Shown here: positions 13,201-37,640 of the stretch, in pieces
Position numbering within the stretch: position 1 is the first letter of the stretch
Layout of the letters: every line of letters starts with the position of its first letter
Assembly (NCBI GenBank): GCA_003117195.1
Contig: BDSI01000173.1
Coordinates: 145,501-209,500 of the forward strand
Direction of reading: 5' to 3'
Source of the DNA: Eudorina sp. 2006-703-Eu-15
Taxonomy: Eukaryota > Chlorophyta > Chlorophyceae > Chlamydomonadales > Volvocaceae
DNA length: 64,000 nucleotides
Program-made: the position numbers and the translations under genes
Notes under the pieces: model-generated
Seen by the model: the letters and a program-made list of their open reading frames with translations, nothing else
Told to the model about the DNA's origin: nothing
Databases searched by the model: none

Positions 13201-14751
13201 GATGCGCGGCCTCGGCCTTGCCCCCAGGTTCTGCCCAAGTACATCACGGTCGCCAACATGGCCTGCGGGTCCATCATCGTGGATTACTTGGTGTCCTTCC
13301 CCCAGGGTGTCAGCATGTCGCAGGTGCGTGCGCTGTTCGGCGGGCAGGGCGGGAGGGCGCGGGCAGGGCGGGAGTGGGTGACACAGCGTGTCACCCACGC
13401 GCCCTGTCACATCGAGTACCTGCAGCGCTGACCTATCCTCCAATTTACGACATACCCCTCGGCCGCCGGCTCTCTGCGTTGGTTCCCCGCTGTCCACCTT
13501 CGTTCCGCACTGCCACCCGCTCCCTCACCCGGTGTGCCCGGGTTCGTTCTTCGGGTTTATTTCTTTTTTGAAATTAAACCCCCACCCGCTCCCTCCCCCG
13601 CTGCCCCGCCCTCGCGCACTGGGCGCCCGCAGGTGACCAGCGCCAATGCGGCCGCCAACAGCTTCAGCAGCCTGGTCAGCACCGGCTTCACTGCCCGGTG
13701 GGGCGCTGTCACCCAGTCGAGCTCCACCAACGTGGACACGTCGGGACGTGAGTGCCCTGCGAGGGGCAACCCGGCGGCCGCACCGCGCTGCTCGTCGCCA
13801 CGCTTGGAGGAGGGAATGTGCCGTTACTCTTAGAGGAGGGAATGTGCCGCCACGCTTGGAGGAGGGAATGTGCCGCCACTCTTAGAGGAGGGAATGTGCC
13901 GCCACGCTTAAGGGAGGGGGGGCCAGTCTGCCGCCACGATTAGAGGGATGTTGTGCCACCACGCGTCGGGGGGCAGTCTGCGGATTGCTCCTGCCACCTG
14001 TCGCCGTGGCACCCCGCCGTGGCACCCTGCCGTGGCACCCCGCCGTGGCACCCCGCCGTGGCACTGCACGCCATCCCCTGACACACTGTCGTCGTCGTTC
14101 CCGCCCCTCGGCTGCTCGGGTCCGGGTCAGGTCTGCGTCCCTCCTGAATCACCTGCATGCCATAATGGGAGTCCCATTGCCCGCTCCTCTGAGCTCCACT
14201 TGTCAGTGACTACTCCGCCCCGTGACCCTCCCCGCCCCCTGACCCTCCCCGCCCCGTGACCCTCCCCGCCCCCTAACCCGCCCCCCGCGCCGTCACTCCG
14301 CCGGCCCCCCCCTCCCGACCGACCTGCAGTTTGCGCTAGCGGCAGTTGCTCGCCGCAATCCGGGTCGCAGCCGCCTCCGCCGGCGGCTGCCCCCAAGAAG
14401 TCCTTCCCTTGGATCTGGATTGTCGCCGGCGTGGCGGGTGTTCTGTTGATCGCCGTGGTGGTCGCCATCGTCGTCATTATCGCGAAGCGCAAGAGGGCCG
14501 CTGTCGTGCCCCTGCCGGCGGGCCCCGCCCCCCAGGTGAACAACTACATGGAGCAGCAGCCCGTCCGCGCCGCGGCGTCGGTCAACCCGCCCGCAGCCGC
14601 GCCGTACCCGGCGTACGGGGCCGTACCCCCATCAGGGCAACCGGGAGGCTTCCAGCAGCAGGCGTACCAGCAGGCGTGGTTCCCGCAGCAGGCGCCCCAG
14701 GGCGGGTACCCGCAGTCGTACGCGCAGCCGTACGCGCAGCAGTACCGGTAG
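4246..14751 (+). CDS. Secreted, membrane-anchored M43 (pappalysin-like) zinc metalloprotease, 17 exons
   Basis: Exons: 4246-4663, 4813-4952, 5432-6238, 7071-7195, 7799-7888, 8158-8375, 8758-9143, 9597-9694, 10282-10352, 10779-10909, 11257-11351, 11860-11951, 12209-12310, 12788-12903, 13228-13323, 13633-13747, 14330-14751. All junction phases agree and give 1,173 codons plus a stop. The N-terminus has a signal peptide (core LVLCLTWLLLATA). The catalytic zinc site is HEAFHHLGLEH (exon 6), matching HExxHxxGxxH; the strand GYAYVPG precedes it and the Met-turn NYMTYNTPVC (exon 7) follows, as in family M43. C-terminal to it are two Cys/Trp repeats, each split over two exons of the same phase (exons 8-9 and 11-12), Pro-rich linkers (exons 10 and 13), a globular region (exons 14-16), a transmembrane segment (begins WIWIVAGVAGVLL), KRKR and a Gln/Tyr/Pro tail. 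It probably acts at the cell surface or in the matrix; the substrate is unknown. The cysteine-rich stretch at 10637-10700 could be an extra exon. Confidence 0.82.
12109..12172. repeat. 19-bp tandem repeat in a protease intron
   Basis: Three near-identical 19-bp copies (core CGACCTGGCTTACCCG, starting near 12112, 12131 and 12150) in the intron between 11951 and 12209. Confidence 0.8.
13798..13915. repeat. 26-bp minisatellite with a two-unit alternation in a protease intron
   Basis: The core GAGGAGGGAATGTGCC starts at 13807, 13833, 13859 and 13885. Flanks alternate between a CACGCTTG and an ACTCTTA version, so the array is also a 52-bp higher-order repeat. Confidence 0.8.
14003..14064. repeat. 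13-bp tandem repeat in a protease intron
   Basis: Five copies of CCGTGGCACCCCG, one with a T for a C, in the last intron of the protease gene. Confidence 0.8.
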
Positions 14752-17700
14752 CGGCCTGCAGCGCCGGGTCTGCGGGTCTGCGGGTGCGGGTCGTCAAATG
14801 GGCGACACGTGGGGGTGGCCCAGAGAGGGTTTGTGACAGACGCGTCCGGGGAGGGGAGCCATGAGACCTGCGAGAGATGACAGACGGCCGGGGGTGTTGT
14901 ACGGCGGCTCACGCGTGACGGGCGGGGGGTGTTGTACGGCGGCTCAGCCGTGATGGCCGGGGGTGTTGTACGGCGGCTCAACCATGATGGCCGGGGGTGT
15001 TGTACGGCGGCTCACCCGTGACGGCCGGGGGTGTTGTACGGCGGCTCAACCATGATGGCCGGGGGTGTTGTACGGCGGCTCAGCCGTGACGGCCGGGGGT
15101 GTTGTACGGCGGCTCAGCCGTGACGGCCGGGGGTGTCGTACGGCTGCTCACCCGTGACGGCCGGCGGGCGGCGGCACGCATCCTGAGCTGTCTAGGGACT
15201 CATATCGTGCGGGGGGAGGCGAGTGCCCCGTGCGTCATGATCATGGCGGCCATCAACCGGAAGCGGTTCGGCTCCCGCCCTAAGGCCCGCAGCGCAGATG
15301 GCGTCTAGACGCTTCCGGACTGGAAGATGCAGGAAGCTACGGGAAGCTGCGCAGGAACAGTGAGGACGGCCTGGACGATGAGGGGGTTAGGAGGATGGAT
15401 GGATGGATGGTTAAGATGGGGCACACTCCAGGAGGGGCGACCTGCTGGCGGTAGGAGGTCCGCCTGCTCCAGGGTGGGGTTGCACAAGGCACGTGTCTGG
15501 CCGGCCGGGTGTGGCCCGACGCGGCACAGGCGCACACCCAGCCGGCCCGGACCCGTCCAGTCCACCCAGGCGCACCGGCAGCGCCTGGCTGAGGGCCGGC
15601 CGCGGTGAGGTTCACTCGCGCTCCCGCGCTTGACGGTCGCCAAACGGTGCGCCATGAGAAAACCTCATTGCGGCGGGGTGAGGCCTTGGGGCGACGGTAC
15701 GGCAGGCGCTGCCGGCGCGGTGGGAGGAGACCCGTGACGGCCGGGCGGAGGGGTCGGGGGCCTCCAAAGGTGCAGCCGAGGACGGAGGAGGTGCCTCCGC
15801 GTCGCTCTGCGGCGGTTTGTTGCGGCGGCATTTCAGACCTATGAGACCCATGACGCGATCCCGCGGGGTGGCGAGCTGGAGCGAACGAAGGACATATGCC
15901 GCCACCGTCGGGCAGCGACGCAGTCGTCAGGTTCGCTGTCCACGGTTGGCCACCCCCCGCTCCTAGCCGTCTTGTTAGTGGCCGTTGTGTGCGTGCGTCC
16001 ACGTGCTTGTAGTATAGTTTAGCGTGTGTGTGTATGTGTGTGTACATCGTTACATATCTGTGTGTTAGCATATCTGTGTGTGTGTGTGTTCAAGAGAACT
16101 GTGTGTGTGTGTGTAAAAACCCTGAGCGCGCGCGTGTCTGTCTGTGTGTGTGCATGTGCATGCTTGTACAAAGGATACCCCCGCCTGGCCTGCGTGCTCC
16201 GCGTGCGTGCGTGCGTGCTGCGCGCGATTGCACGGCAGGCCGTGTGGCTTAACCAGCATGCGTTGCGTTGGTTGTTTGGCGTTGCACGGACGAGCGAACG
16301 AACATCCCTACCTAGGTCCTGCGTGCATCCTGTGTGATGAATGCATTCATCGCTACTTGAGGTTGGGACGCCGTTGCCGCGCATCAATCAATCAATCAAT
16401 CGGGGTCCTAGGGGTGCGCGCCCAGGTGCATCATTCATCCTCCCGCGCATGCAGCGCCTCGCGCCACACCCAGCAGGTGTTTGCGCCGTCGCCACACAAA
16501 GTGCTGCGGACTGCGTCCTCTCGCGCCCCACGTGCGTGCGTGCGTGGCCGGGACTCCGTGTGTGGCCGCATGTCGGGGGAGGCTTTCCCGCCGGCCCCTT
16601 CCGGCTCCTCCGGCACACGCACATGCTGGCTCGTGCTGGCCCGTGCGAAGGAGTAAGGCCAAAAGGGTGTGTGTGTGTGTGTGTGTGTGCGGGAGCGCGG
16701 CCGTGCCGTGGCCTCTGGGGTACCGTATGTCGTATGTGTTTATGGAGGTATTGAGAAACCCGCCCAGAACCGCCCCCAGGCCCATGTATGTGTCGTGTGC
16801 AGTGCACAACAGCGTTCCTCAGTCGGACGGACGGGCCGCATCACAGGGCGCATGTCGGGTGGCGCACGCCGGCCAATGGGTAAAATAAAAAGCCGCCCGG
16901 GAGGGTATAACTCGCCCGTTGGGGGGACTTTGGGGTTTGGGGGATTTAGAGGTGTTCACGGGCGCCGGATGGAGCTGGTGGTAGCTAGCTCCTAGGTTTT
17001 CCCATGACGCTGTTGAGTGGACGAGCTCTCTCGGGCTTAAGGCAGGATGAGGCGTCGCGCCATGACGCAAAAGCTGCTGCGGCGTTTCGCGTTCGTGTAC
17101 CGTACTGCCGTGAAGGGAAGCGGTGGGTGCGCGTCCAGCGCGGCGCCGTGACCGCCTCTGACTCGACTTGTGGCGCGGGTGACTTTTGGGGGGCCGACAT
17201 TCCCCTGGTGCGCATGTCGCGATACGGACGAGGCAGCTGGCGCCGAACCCAAGCTGAGCATCCCCGTCATCATTTCGTGGTCGACTCCGATACGGTGGTC
17301 GACTCTTTACGCATCGGCACCACCATCACCCGAGCTGGGAGCGCCATCCTCTAGGCTGCTGGGCGTCCATGGCGAATGGACCTGTAGTCTCTTACTGCGG
17401 ATTGACTGGTCATATGTCAGGGCGCTGAAGCGCAACGGTGCTTTAATTAGTTGGGAGGCGGAGTGGTGCGGGCTGGGCGGTCGTGGATAGGACGAGAAAG
17501 GCCGAGCTGGTGTCAAAGCGGCGTACGGAAGCTGTCATGTGTATCGAAAGGATGAAAGCTGTTGCTTGCGCAGCCGTGAACGTTTGCACGATCCCTATTC
17601 CGGGGGGTCGGTCCACTGTGACATCATTGATAAAAAATACTCTGATGCTCAGATGTGTTTTGTTTTACCGAAGGGGGTCCCTTGTTGCTTTGAACACAGC

Positions 17701-18570
17701 GACCCGGAGGATACGCCACACCAAACCCGACGCCGCAGCACCGCAGGCGCCGCCCAACCTCGAGAGCTGCTCACTGTCACGCAAGCGTACGGCAACCCCG
17801 AAACGAGCTCCCGTGACCGCCTGCTGCATGCCGGGTGAAGGTCCAACAGAACTCTCACTGCGGTGAAAGCTTTTGCGATGATTGCCAACGAGTCCTGGCT
17901 CCTGGGACGGAGTGAAGTTAGTTGGCCACGTGCACTCCAGGAAGCTCGTTACGCATTATGACCTCACAGTCGAGATCTGGGATTTACAAATCGCTACAGA
18001 TATAAACCTCCTCGCTCCGCCTTCCCATTCGTTTCATCGTCCAGCAATGGACGCACAATTTGACATTTGACATGCGCTGCAGAATGGGATACGGTGTGGC
18101 ACTTCGCAACCCAGCGCGCATCGGGCCCGTGTTCCGCTCACTCGGACACGCCCCGCCGTGTTCCTGACATTATCCCCAGGCTTGCAGCAAAGCCAAGCCT
18201 GTGAGCAAATTCCGCAGCTTGACACACATGCCGTTTCCAAACCACATGAGGGCGTTGCCTTGTCCCCTGGACTTCATCACAGCGCCCCACAACATATCTA
18301 TCACACGTGGTAAGCCAGAAGGTCGCCGCGAGAACATTACGCAGCGCCCTGTTCACATGACACACTTCACCCCCGCGTCCTCCCGCCCAAGCGAAGCACT
18401 GGGACAAGAAGAACTGCCTGCTACGCACGCACGGACGTTGATGCGATGGCAGCAGGAGCAGGCAGCAGGAGCAGGAGGAGGTCATACCGTGAGGTCCTCA
18501 CTCCCGTAGCTCCCCCGCCCGCTGTTACCCCCGCGCCACATTACGGAACACTGACTGTCGCTGTGCTCGC
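14752..18570. other. 3.8 kb without a recognised gene
   Basis: Contains the protease 3' flank, a 34-bp minisatellite, GT-rich simple sequence (about 16022-16120 and 16668-16690) and short tetranucleotide runs (GGAT near 15393, AATC near 16383). Open frames here show no domain, transit peptide or coherent splice pattern. The nearest plus-strand TGTAA (near 16110) is far from the protease stop. Confidence 0.5.
14885..15160. repeat. 34-bp minisatellite, eight copies
   Basis: The core GTGTTGTACGGCGGCTCA recurs at 14894, 14929, 14963, 14997, 15031, 15065, 15099 and (with one change) 15133. The period is 34 bp, with one 35-bp step. It lies 130 bases past the protease stop, perhaps in its 3' UTR. 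Confidence 0.9.
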
Positions 18571-19247
18571 TTAGTCCGTCGCCTCCAGCTCCTCATAGAT
18601 GGCCTTCAGGTCCTCGGGAACACGGCCGGTGTAGAGCCCAAGCTTTACTTTGTACTCATTGCGCATGAGCACAAGGTCATAGGCCTCCTCCTCTATCATG
18701 TTAAGGTCCTTGCAGACAGCGAGCAGCCGCTCCTTAAGATCTGCCCGCTCGTTAAGCTTGTCCAACATCTTCATCTCCACCTCCAGCTCCTTCTCAGCGC
18801 GCGGTTGAGCCCAGAACCTGATGTCGAAGGCCTCCAGCGGTTTCGCGTTGTAGATTGCGAAAATGCCCAGTGCAGTGCCACCGTAACCGATGTACCTTGC
18901 GTATGGGCGGAGAACCGACAGGAACACAGAAGCAAACGCAACCTTGGCTACCAGAAGCTCACCGCCTCGAAAACACCCATTGTTGTTCACGAAATGCTGA
19001 TTCAACGCGTAAAAAAGCCCGCTTATTCGCACATTTGGACTCACCACCAAGGCTCCCACCACAACGACTTGCGCGCTTGCCCCGGCGCCGGTGGCAGCTC
19101 TCCGAAAAGGAACCCGTTGTGGCCAGTCTGTGTTCCTTCGGACCAGAAGCTACCGCCGGGATATTCACCTCCGCCACCCCGGACGCGAGGATTGCGAAGA
19201 AACTGGGCTCCAGCACGCCGCGCTAGACCCCGCAAAAAGTTTGACAT
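18571..19247 (-). CDS. Mitochondrial complex I subunit, ESSS/NDUFB11-like
   Basis: Two exons on the minus strand, 19247-19045 and 18895-18571, joined W-W-Y by a phase-2 GT-AG intron, giving 175 residues. The N-terminus (MSNFLRGLARRAGAQFLRNP) is Arg-rich, as in mitochondrial presequences. The signature NGFLFGELPPAPGQ, then a Trp-rich stretch and a single membrane segment (YIGYGGTALGIFAIYNAKP) match the ESSS/NDUFB11 family, a single-pass accessory subunit of the complex I membrane arm. After the membrane segment comes a charged helical tail of about 80 residues, longer than the short tail usual in the family. The gene is head to head with THIC, 311 bases between start codons. ESSS is the best match I recognise; the tail has no assignment. 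Confidence 0.72.
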
Positions 19248-19558
19248 GATTACACGTTGACCAATATACACCAATAGACTGTCAATCAAATTAAGTCGTG
19301 TTCCTGTGATCCTGTCTCAACAAAGGAGCCGGAGGACAATACCCTTTCCCACCCGCTACCTACGCCTGCCTTGATGGTTTCAGGCGTGTTCTTGTTTCTC
19401 TTTGTCGCGGTCACTAGTTGCAGGTCCATCCAATGTACTAATGCTGCTCGTCCCGTTGTACAATTTTGTCATGTGCGATTTAAGCCCAACGCGTTCAAAG
19501 TATTCGAGTGTGTGCACACCGGCAAGGCATCTATCCTTTAGCCACAGGCGACCTCAAA
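19248..19558. promoter_or_regulatory. Shared (bidirectional) promoter region between the complex I gene and THIC
   Basis: Only 311 bases separate the two divergent start codons, so both promoters and 5' UTRs must lie here. No clear TATA box is seen. Confidence 0.55.
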
Positions 19559-28104
<8,546 letters not shown>

Positions 28105-28120
<16 letters not shown>

Positions 28121-28171
28121 GATCTACCACTGAGATCTACCACTGAGATCTACCACTGAGATCTATATCTG
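28105..28171. repeat. 13-bp repeat containing the THIC stop codon
   Basis: GATCTACCACTGA encodes the last residues (I-Y-H-stop) and is then repeated in tandem, four full copies plus a diverged one. Unit 2 (35390-35482) has about seven. Each later copy carries another TGA in the same register, 13 bp apart. Confidence 0.9.
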
Positions 28172-28324
28172 AGCAACAGGCCGTGCGGGCCGCCGGCGCC
28201 CCTGCGGCCGCCGGAGACCGCAGACTGTACGGCGACTTGCTACGCCGCGGAGTTCGCGGGCCCGGAGTCGCTGTTTCAATATCCGCGCTGAGTCTGGTGT
28301 GACGACCTCGTTTGTTTGGTGGTG

Positions 28325-28329
28325 TGTAA
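28325..28329 (+). terminator. TGTAA poly(A) signal of THIC
   Basis: First TGTAA after the stop, about 200 bases downstream. Duplicated at about 35636. Confidence 0.5.
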
Positions 28330-29480
28330 GTGTCGTGCCTCATTTTAAAAGTTCAGGGCGGCTGGGGTGTTGATTGTGCTGATACTTGGGCGCGGCTGTT
28401 TCCCAGTACTGGATGGTCTCATTCACATGCAGAGCCCAGCTGGAGGACGAAATGGAAACGCTGTTGAGGGTCGAGGAGGCTCCATGCCCGGCGGTCCCCG
28501 ATGGGGTGCAGACCCTCGCTGGCAGGGGGCTCTTCCTTCTGGATACATACGGTGCTTTCCGGACATGTCTTGCTGTTCGCTTGTCTTGTTGTGCTGCTGG
28601 GCGCTGGGGGGCCGGCGGCCAGCGGTCCTGCGGTCCTGCGTCGGCCGTACATGCGGAGAGCGCCGTCGTGTGGACTCTGGAGGAGCTGGTGGAGCCGCTG
28701 GAGGCGGAATAACAACCGCTCTGGGGCGGCGCGGAGGGGGCGGATGGACTGGGGCTGGGCGGCGTGGAGGGGACCATCAATAAGGGTGTTTGTGGGAGGC
28801 CGTGGGGACAGCGGCCGGGTCCGCTGAGCTGTTGCGATGGGAGGGGGCGGCCACGAGGATCCTGGGACCAGGCCGACTGACGGGTTTCGGGGCCCACGCC
28901 GTACAGTGGCATGCGGCTGCAGTCCTTGGTACGGCACATGCCGGCGGTCCTCTGTCTCGTCAGTTTCAGTGAAGCGATGCTGCACTGGGAATACCGTATT
29001 CTAGCAGCTGGAGGATGGATCTCGGAGGCGAAAGTGCGGGCCGCAGGAATTCCACAGGAGGCAGTACGTTGAGGTGACCTAATGCGGAGGGTCGTGTTGC
29101 CGCGTTGACGGCTGCTGCGGTCGGCGTTTCAAGACGCATGCCGTCCGATGGTTGGTGCCCGTCGTCCGTTGCCGTTGACCGTTATGCCCGGGTGGGTCGC
29201 CCGTTTTGTACGTTGGTTTTGGTTCCGAAGCTGGAGGCCGTTGCTCGCCTTTCCAGTGGAGGAAACCCCCGAACGTGTTGTTTGGCATCCACGCCAAAAT
29301 ACACACACAAATCTTTTCGCTCGCGTTGACAGGGCTGCTGTCGATATCCCTGAAGATCGAGCCACGGACGTTTACCCTGTGGTGCTGCGACGGACATTTT
29401 CCCTGTTGTGCTGTGGGGCGATGTTTCTCGTTGCGCGGCATGAATTGGCTGTTTGGCATCAGGTCGGCCTATCACAAAGT

Positions 29481-29525
29481 ATTAGTGATGTTACAGAGGA
29501 CCCCGCGGGTCATTGATGACAGCCG
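29481..29525 (+). repeat. Dispersed ~45-bp repeat (copied again at 36791-36836)
   Basis: ATTAGTGATGTTACAGAGG followed by ACCCCGCGGGTCATTGATGA. Same element as in two CAP-D3 introns; the 36791 copy is part of the large duplication. Confidence 0.7.
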
Positions 29526-30340
29526 CAGCCTCCTCGCTAACCACACACAAGGCGCTGCCTGGTGCGTCGTTTTGTTCAGGACAGGGCGCGCGTAGTGGGT
29601 GGGTGAGCAACAACGCTATGCTCCGCGCTTCGCCGGATTGGCGCTTTGCGGTGTTTTGGGGGGAGAATCAAATATGTGACGGCCAAGCGCTGTCGGTTGT
29701 CCTCAGGCTTTGGCTGTACTCTTCTGCTCTGTGTGGCCGTACCTGGGGCTGTGCAACCTCGATCACGGCATCTGTGGCTCAAGTCGTAGACCATTTAGAA
29801 TCCGAGTTCGAATCGATTGACATGACTCGTCTCATTCGTCGAAGAAATTGCTGTTGCTGTAATCGGATGTCGGAACCAGAAAGGTCCCTGAAGGTCATAC
29901 TTCACCTCTGGGCCTGTTCCTCCTGTGTACTTATGATTCTCGGGTATCCTGGTGGGGCGTTTCACTCACTGCGGAGGCGCACGCAACCAATTCCCACAGC
30001 TTCATGACAAAGTCAGTAAGTGCACTACGAACGAAAGCCCGGCTGCAGCACACCGGCCCCCCCCCCGAGTCTCAACCTTACCCAGCCCTCAACAGATGGG
30101 ATACAAACATCGTCTAGCGAACTTTACCCCCATGACCCTGGGTGAAGCCGCACCCCTGCCACACGGCAACGCGCGATGTAAACACCGCCCCTCTCAGCTC
30201 GTGCATCGTGCGTTCAAGGAACACACCATCCGCCTCACAACCGGTTCAACGCAAAACCACAAATCACATAGGTCAATTCCACGTTTACGGCCCCGGCCCA
30301 CGGAGTACATGTGGCTTAGTGCAGGTAAGGACGTCCGGGA

Positions 30341-30487
30341 TTAATTATTCTTGTCAACCACCAGGTCTAGGGAGGACCCTTCCTGAATGATCTGAAACAG
30401 CAAGTCGATGTTGGGGTGCGCGCCCGGCCGCTTCTGCGCATCCTGTACGACTTCATCGCCGTACAGCTTCAGTCCCTCCGTGGCCGC
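30341..30487 (-). pseudogene. Orphan terminal exon of the small plastid-protein family gene
   Basis: Identical in layout to the last exon of the gene at 37641-38770: a CTTCAG acceptor, then 48 codons containing HPNIDLLFQIIQEG and ending DKNN-stop. Upstream of the acceptor (higher coordinates) the sequence passes within 40 bases into duplication unit 2, so no partner exons remain. It is a by-product of the tandem duplication and should not be expressed as a protein. Confidence 0.85.
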
Positions 30488-30712
30488 CTGAAGCGGGAAT
30501 TCAGAACGGGATTCGGAGCTGGACTCGATATCCCCACCGTCGAGGTGACCATCCTGAGTATCTTTGACCGCTGGCGCCACTCCCCTCGTCGATTCTAGGC
30601 ACCGCGGACTTCCTCGTGTCCTCTCTTCCAAGCTGACCCGCCGCCGCTGCTGCGTCTCGCGACGCGGCCCCATCGCGTGCGCGACCCGACCCATGGTTCG
30701 CGTGTGCCCCAG

Positions 30713-35405
<4,693 letters not shown>

Positions 35406-35482
35406 GATCTACCACTGAGATCTACCACTGAGATCTACCACTGAGATCTACCACTGAGATCTACCACTGAGATCTACATCTG

Positions 35483-37640
35483 AGCAACAGGCCGTGCGGG
35501 CCGCCGGCGCCCCTGCGGCCGCCGGAGACCGCAGACTGTACGGCGACTTGCTACGCCGCGGAGTTCGCGGGCCCGGAGTCGCTGTTTCAATATCCGCGCT
35601 GAGTCTGGTGTGACGACCTCGTTTGTTTGGTGGTGTGTAAGTGTCGTGCCTCATTTTAAAAGTTCAGGGCGGCTGGGGTGTTGATTGTGCTGATACTTGG
35701 GCGCGGCTGTTTCCCAGTACTGGATGGTCTCATTCACATGCAGAGTCCAGCTGGAGGACGAAATGGAAACGCTGTTGAGGGTTGAGGAGGCTCCATGCCC
35801 GGCGGTCCCCGATGGGGTGCAGACCCTCGCTGGCAGGGGGCTCTTCCTTCTGGATACATACGGTGCTTTCAGGATATGTCTTGCTGTTCGCTTGTCTTGT
35901 TGTGCTGCTGGGCGCTCGGGGGCCGGCGGCCAGCGGTCCTGCGGTCCTGCGTCGGCCGTACATGCGGAGAGCGCCGTCGTGTGGACTCTGGAGGAGCTGG
36001 TGGAGCCGCTGGAGGCGGAATAACAACCGCTCTGGGGCGGCGCGGAGGGGGCGGATGGACTGGGGCTGGGCGGCGTGGAGGGGACCATCAATAAGGGTGT
36101 TTGTGGGAGGCCGTGGGGACAGCGGCCGGGTCCGCTGAGCTGTTGCGATGGGAGGGGGCGGCCACGAGGATCCTGGGACCAGGCCGACTGAGGGGTTTCG
36201 GGGCCCACGCCGTACAGTGGCATGCGGCTGCAGTCCTTGGTACGGCACATGCCGGCGGTCCTCTGTCTCGTCAGTTTCAGTGAAGCGATGCTGCACTGGG
36301 AATACCGTATTCTAGCAGCTGGAGGATGGATCTCGGAGGCGACAGTGCGGGCCGCAGGAATGCCACAGGAGGCAGTACGTTGAGGTGACCTGATGCGGAG
36401 GGTTGTGTTGCCGCGTTGACGGCTGCTGCGGTCGGCGTTTCAAGACGCATGCCGTCCGATGGTTGGTGCCCGTCGTCCGTTGCCGTTGACCGTTATGCCC
36501 GGGTGGGTCGCCCGTTTTGTACGTTGGTTTTGGTTCCGAAGCTGGAGGCCGTTGCTGGCCTTTCCAGTGGAGGAAACCCCCGAACGTGTTGTTAGGCATC
36601 CACGCCAAAATACACACACAAATCTTTTCGCTCGCGTTGACAGGGCTGCTGTCGATATCCCTGAAGATCGAGCCACGGACGTTTTCCCTGTGGTGCTGCG
36701 ACGGACATTTCCCCTGTTGTGCTGTGGGGCGATGTTTCTCGTTGCGCGGCATGAATTGGCTGTTTGGCATCAGGTCGGCCTATCACAAAGTATTAGTGAT
36801 GTTACAGAGGACCCCGCGGGTCATTGATGACAGCCGCAGCCTCCTCGCTAACCACACACAAGGCGCTGCCTGGTGCGTCGTTTTGTTCAGGACAGGGCGC
36901 GCGTAATGGGTGGGTGAGCAACAACGCTATGCTCCGCGCTTCGCCGGATTGGCGCTTTGCGGTGTTTTGGGGGGAGAACCGAATATGCGACGGCCAAGCG
37001 CTGTCGGTTGTCCTCAGGCTCTGGTTGTACTCTTCTGCTCTGTGTGGCCGTACCTGGGGCTGTGCTACCTCGACCACGGCATCTGTGGCTCAATAGACCA
37101 TTTAGGATCCGAGTTCGAATCGATTGACATGACTCGTCTCATTCGTCGAAGAAATTGCTGTTGCTGTAATCGGATGTCGGAACCAGAAAGGTCCCTAAAG
37201 GTCATACTTCACCTCTGGGCCTGTTCCTCCTGTGTACTTATGTTTCTCGGGTATTCTGGTGGGGCGGTTCACTCACTGCGGAGGCGCAACCAATTCCCAC
37301 AGCTTCATGACAAAGTCAGTAAGTGCACTACGAACGAAAGCCCGGCTGCAGCACACCGGCCCCCCCCCGAGTCTCAACCTTACCCAGCCCTCAACAGATG
37401 GGATACAAACATCGTCTAGCGAACTTTACCCCCATGACCCTGGGTGAAGCCGCACCCCTGCCACACGGCAACGCGCGATGTAAACACCGCCCCGCTCAGC
37501 TCGTGCATCGTGCGTTCGAGGAACACACCATCCGCCTCACAACCGGTTCAACGCAACCACAAATCACATAGGTCAATTCCACGTTTACGGCCCCGGCCCA
37601 CGGAGTACATGTGGCTTAGTGCAGGTAAGGACGTCCGGGA
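35483..37640. other. 2.2-kb spacer in duplication unit 2; no gene recognised
   Basis: Near-identical to 28172-30340, with the dispersed 45-bp repeat at 36791-36836. Nothing coding recognised. Confidence 0.5.

Larger units (their letters stand above)
28172..30340. other. 2.2-kb spacer in duplication unit 1; no gene recognised
   Basis: THIC 3' flank and intergenic DNA. Open frames lack domain features. It contains one copy of the dispersed ~45-bp repeat (29481-29525). Unit 2 equivalent: 35483-37640. Confidence 0.5.

Noticed and set aside
14885..15160. CRISPR-like array
   Set aside because: The repeats are directly adjacent 34-bp units with no unique spacers, in a eukaryotic genome.
17037..17866. 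Several open frames of 60-127 residues
   Set aside because: No domain, no splice consistency and no preferred strand; most likely intergenic.
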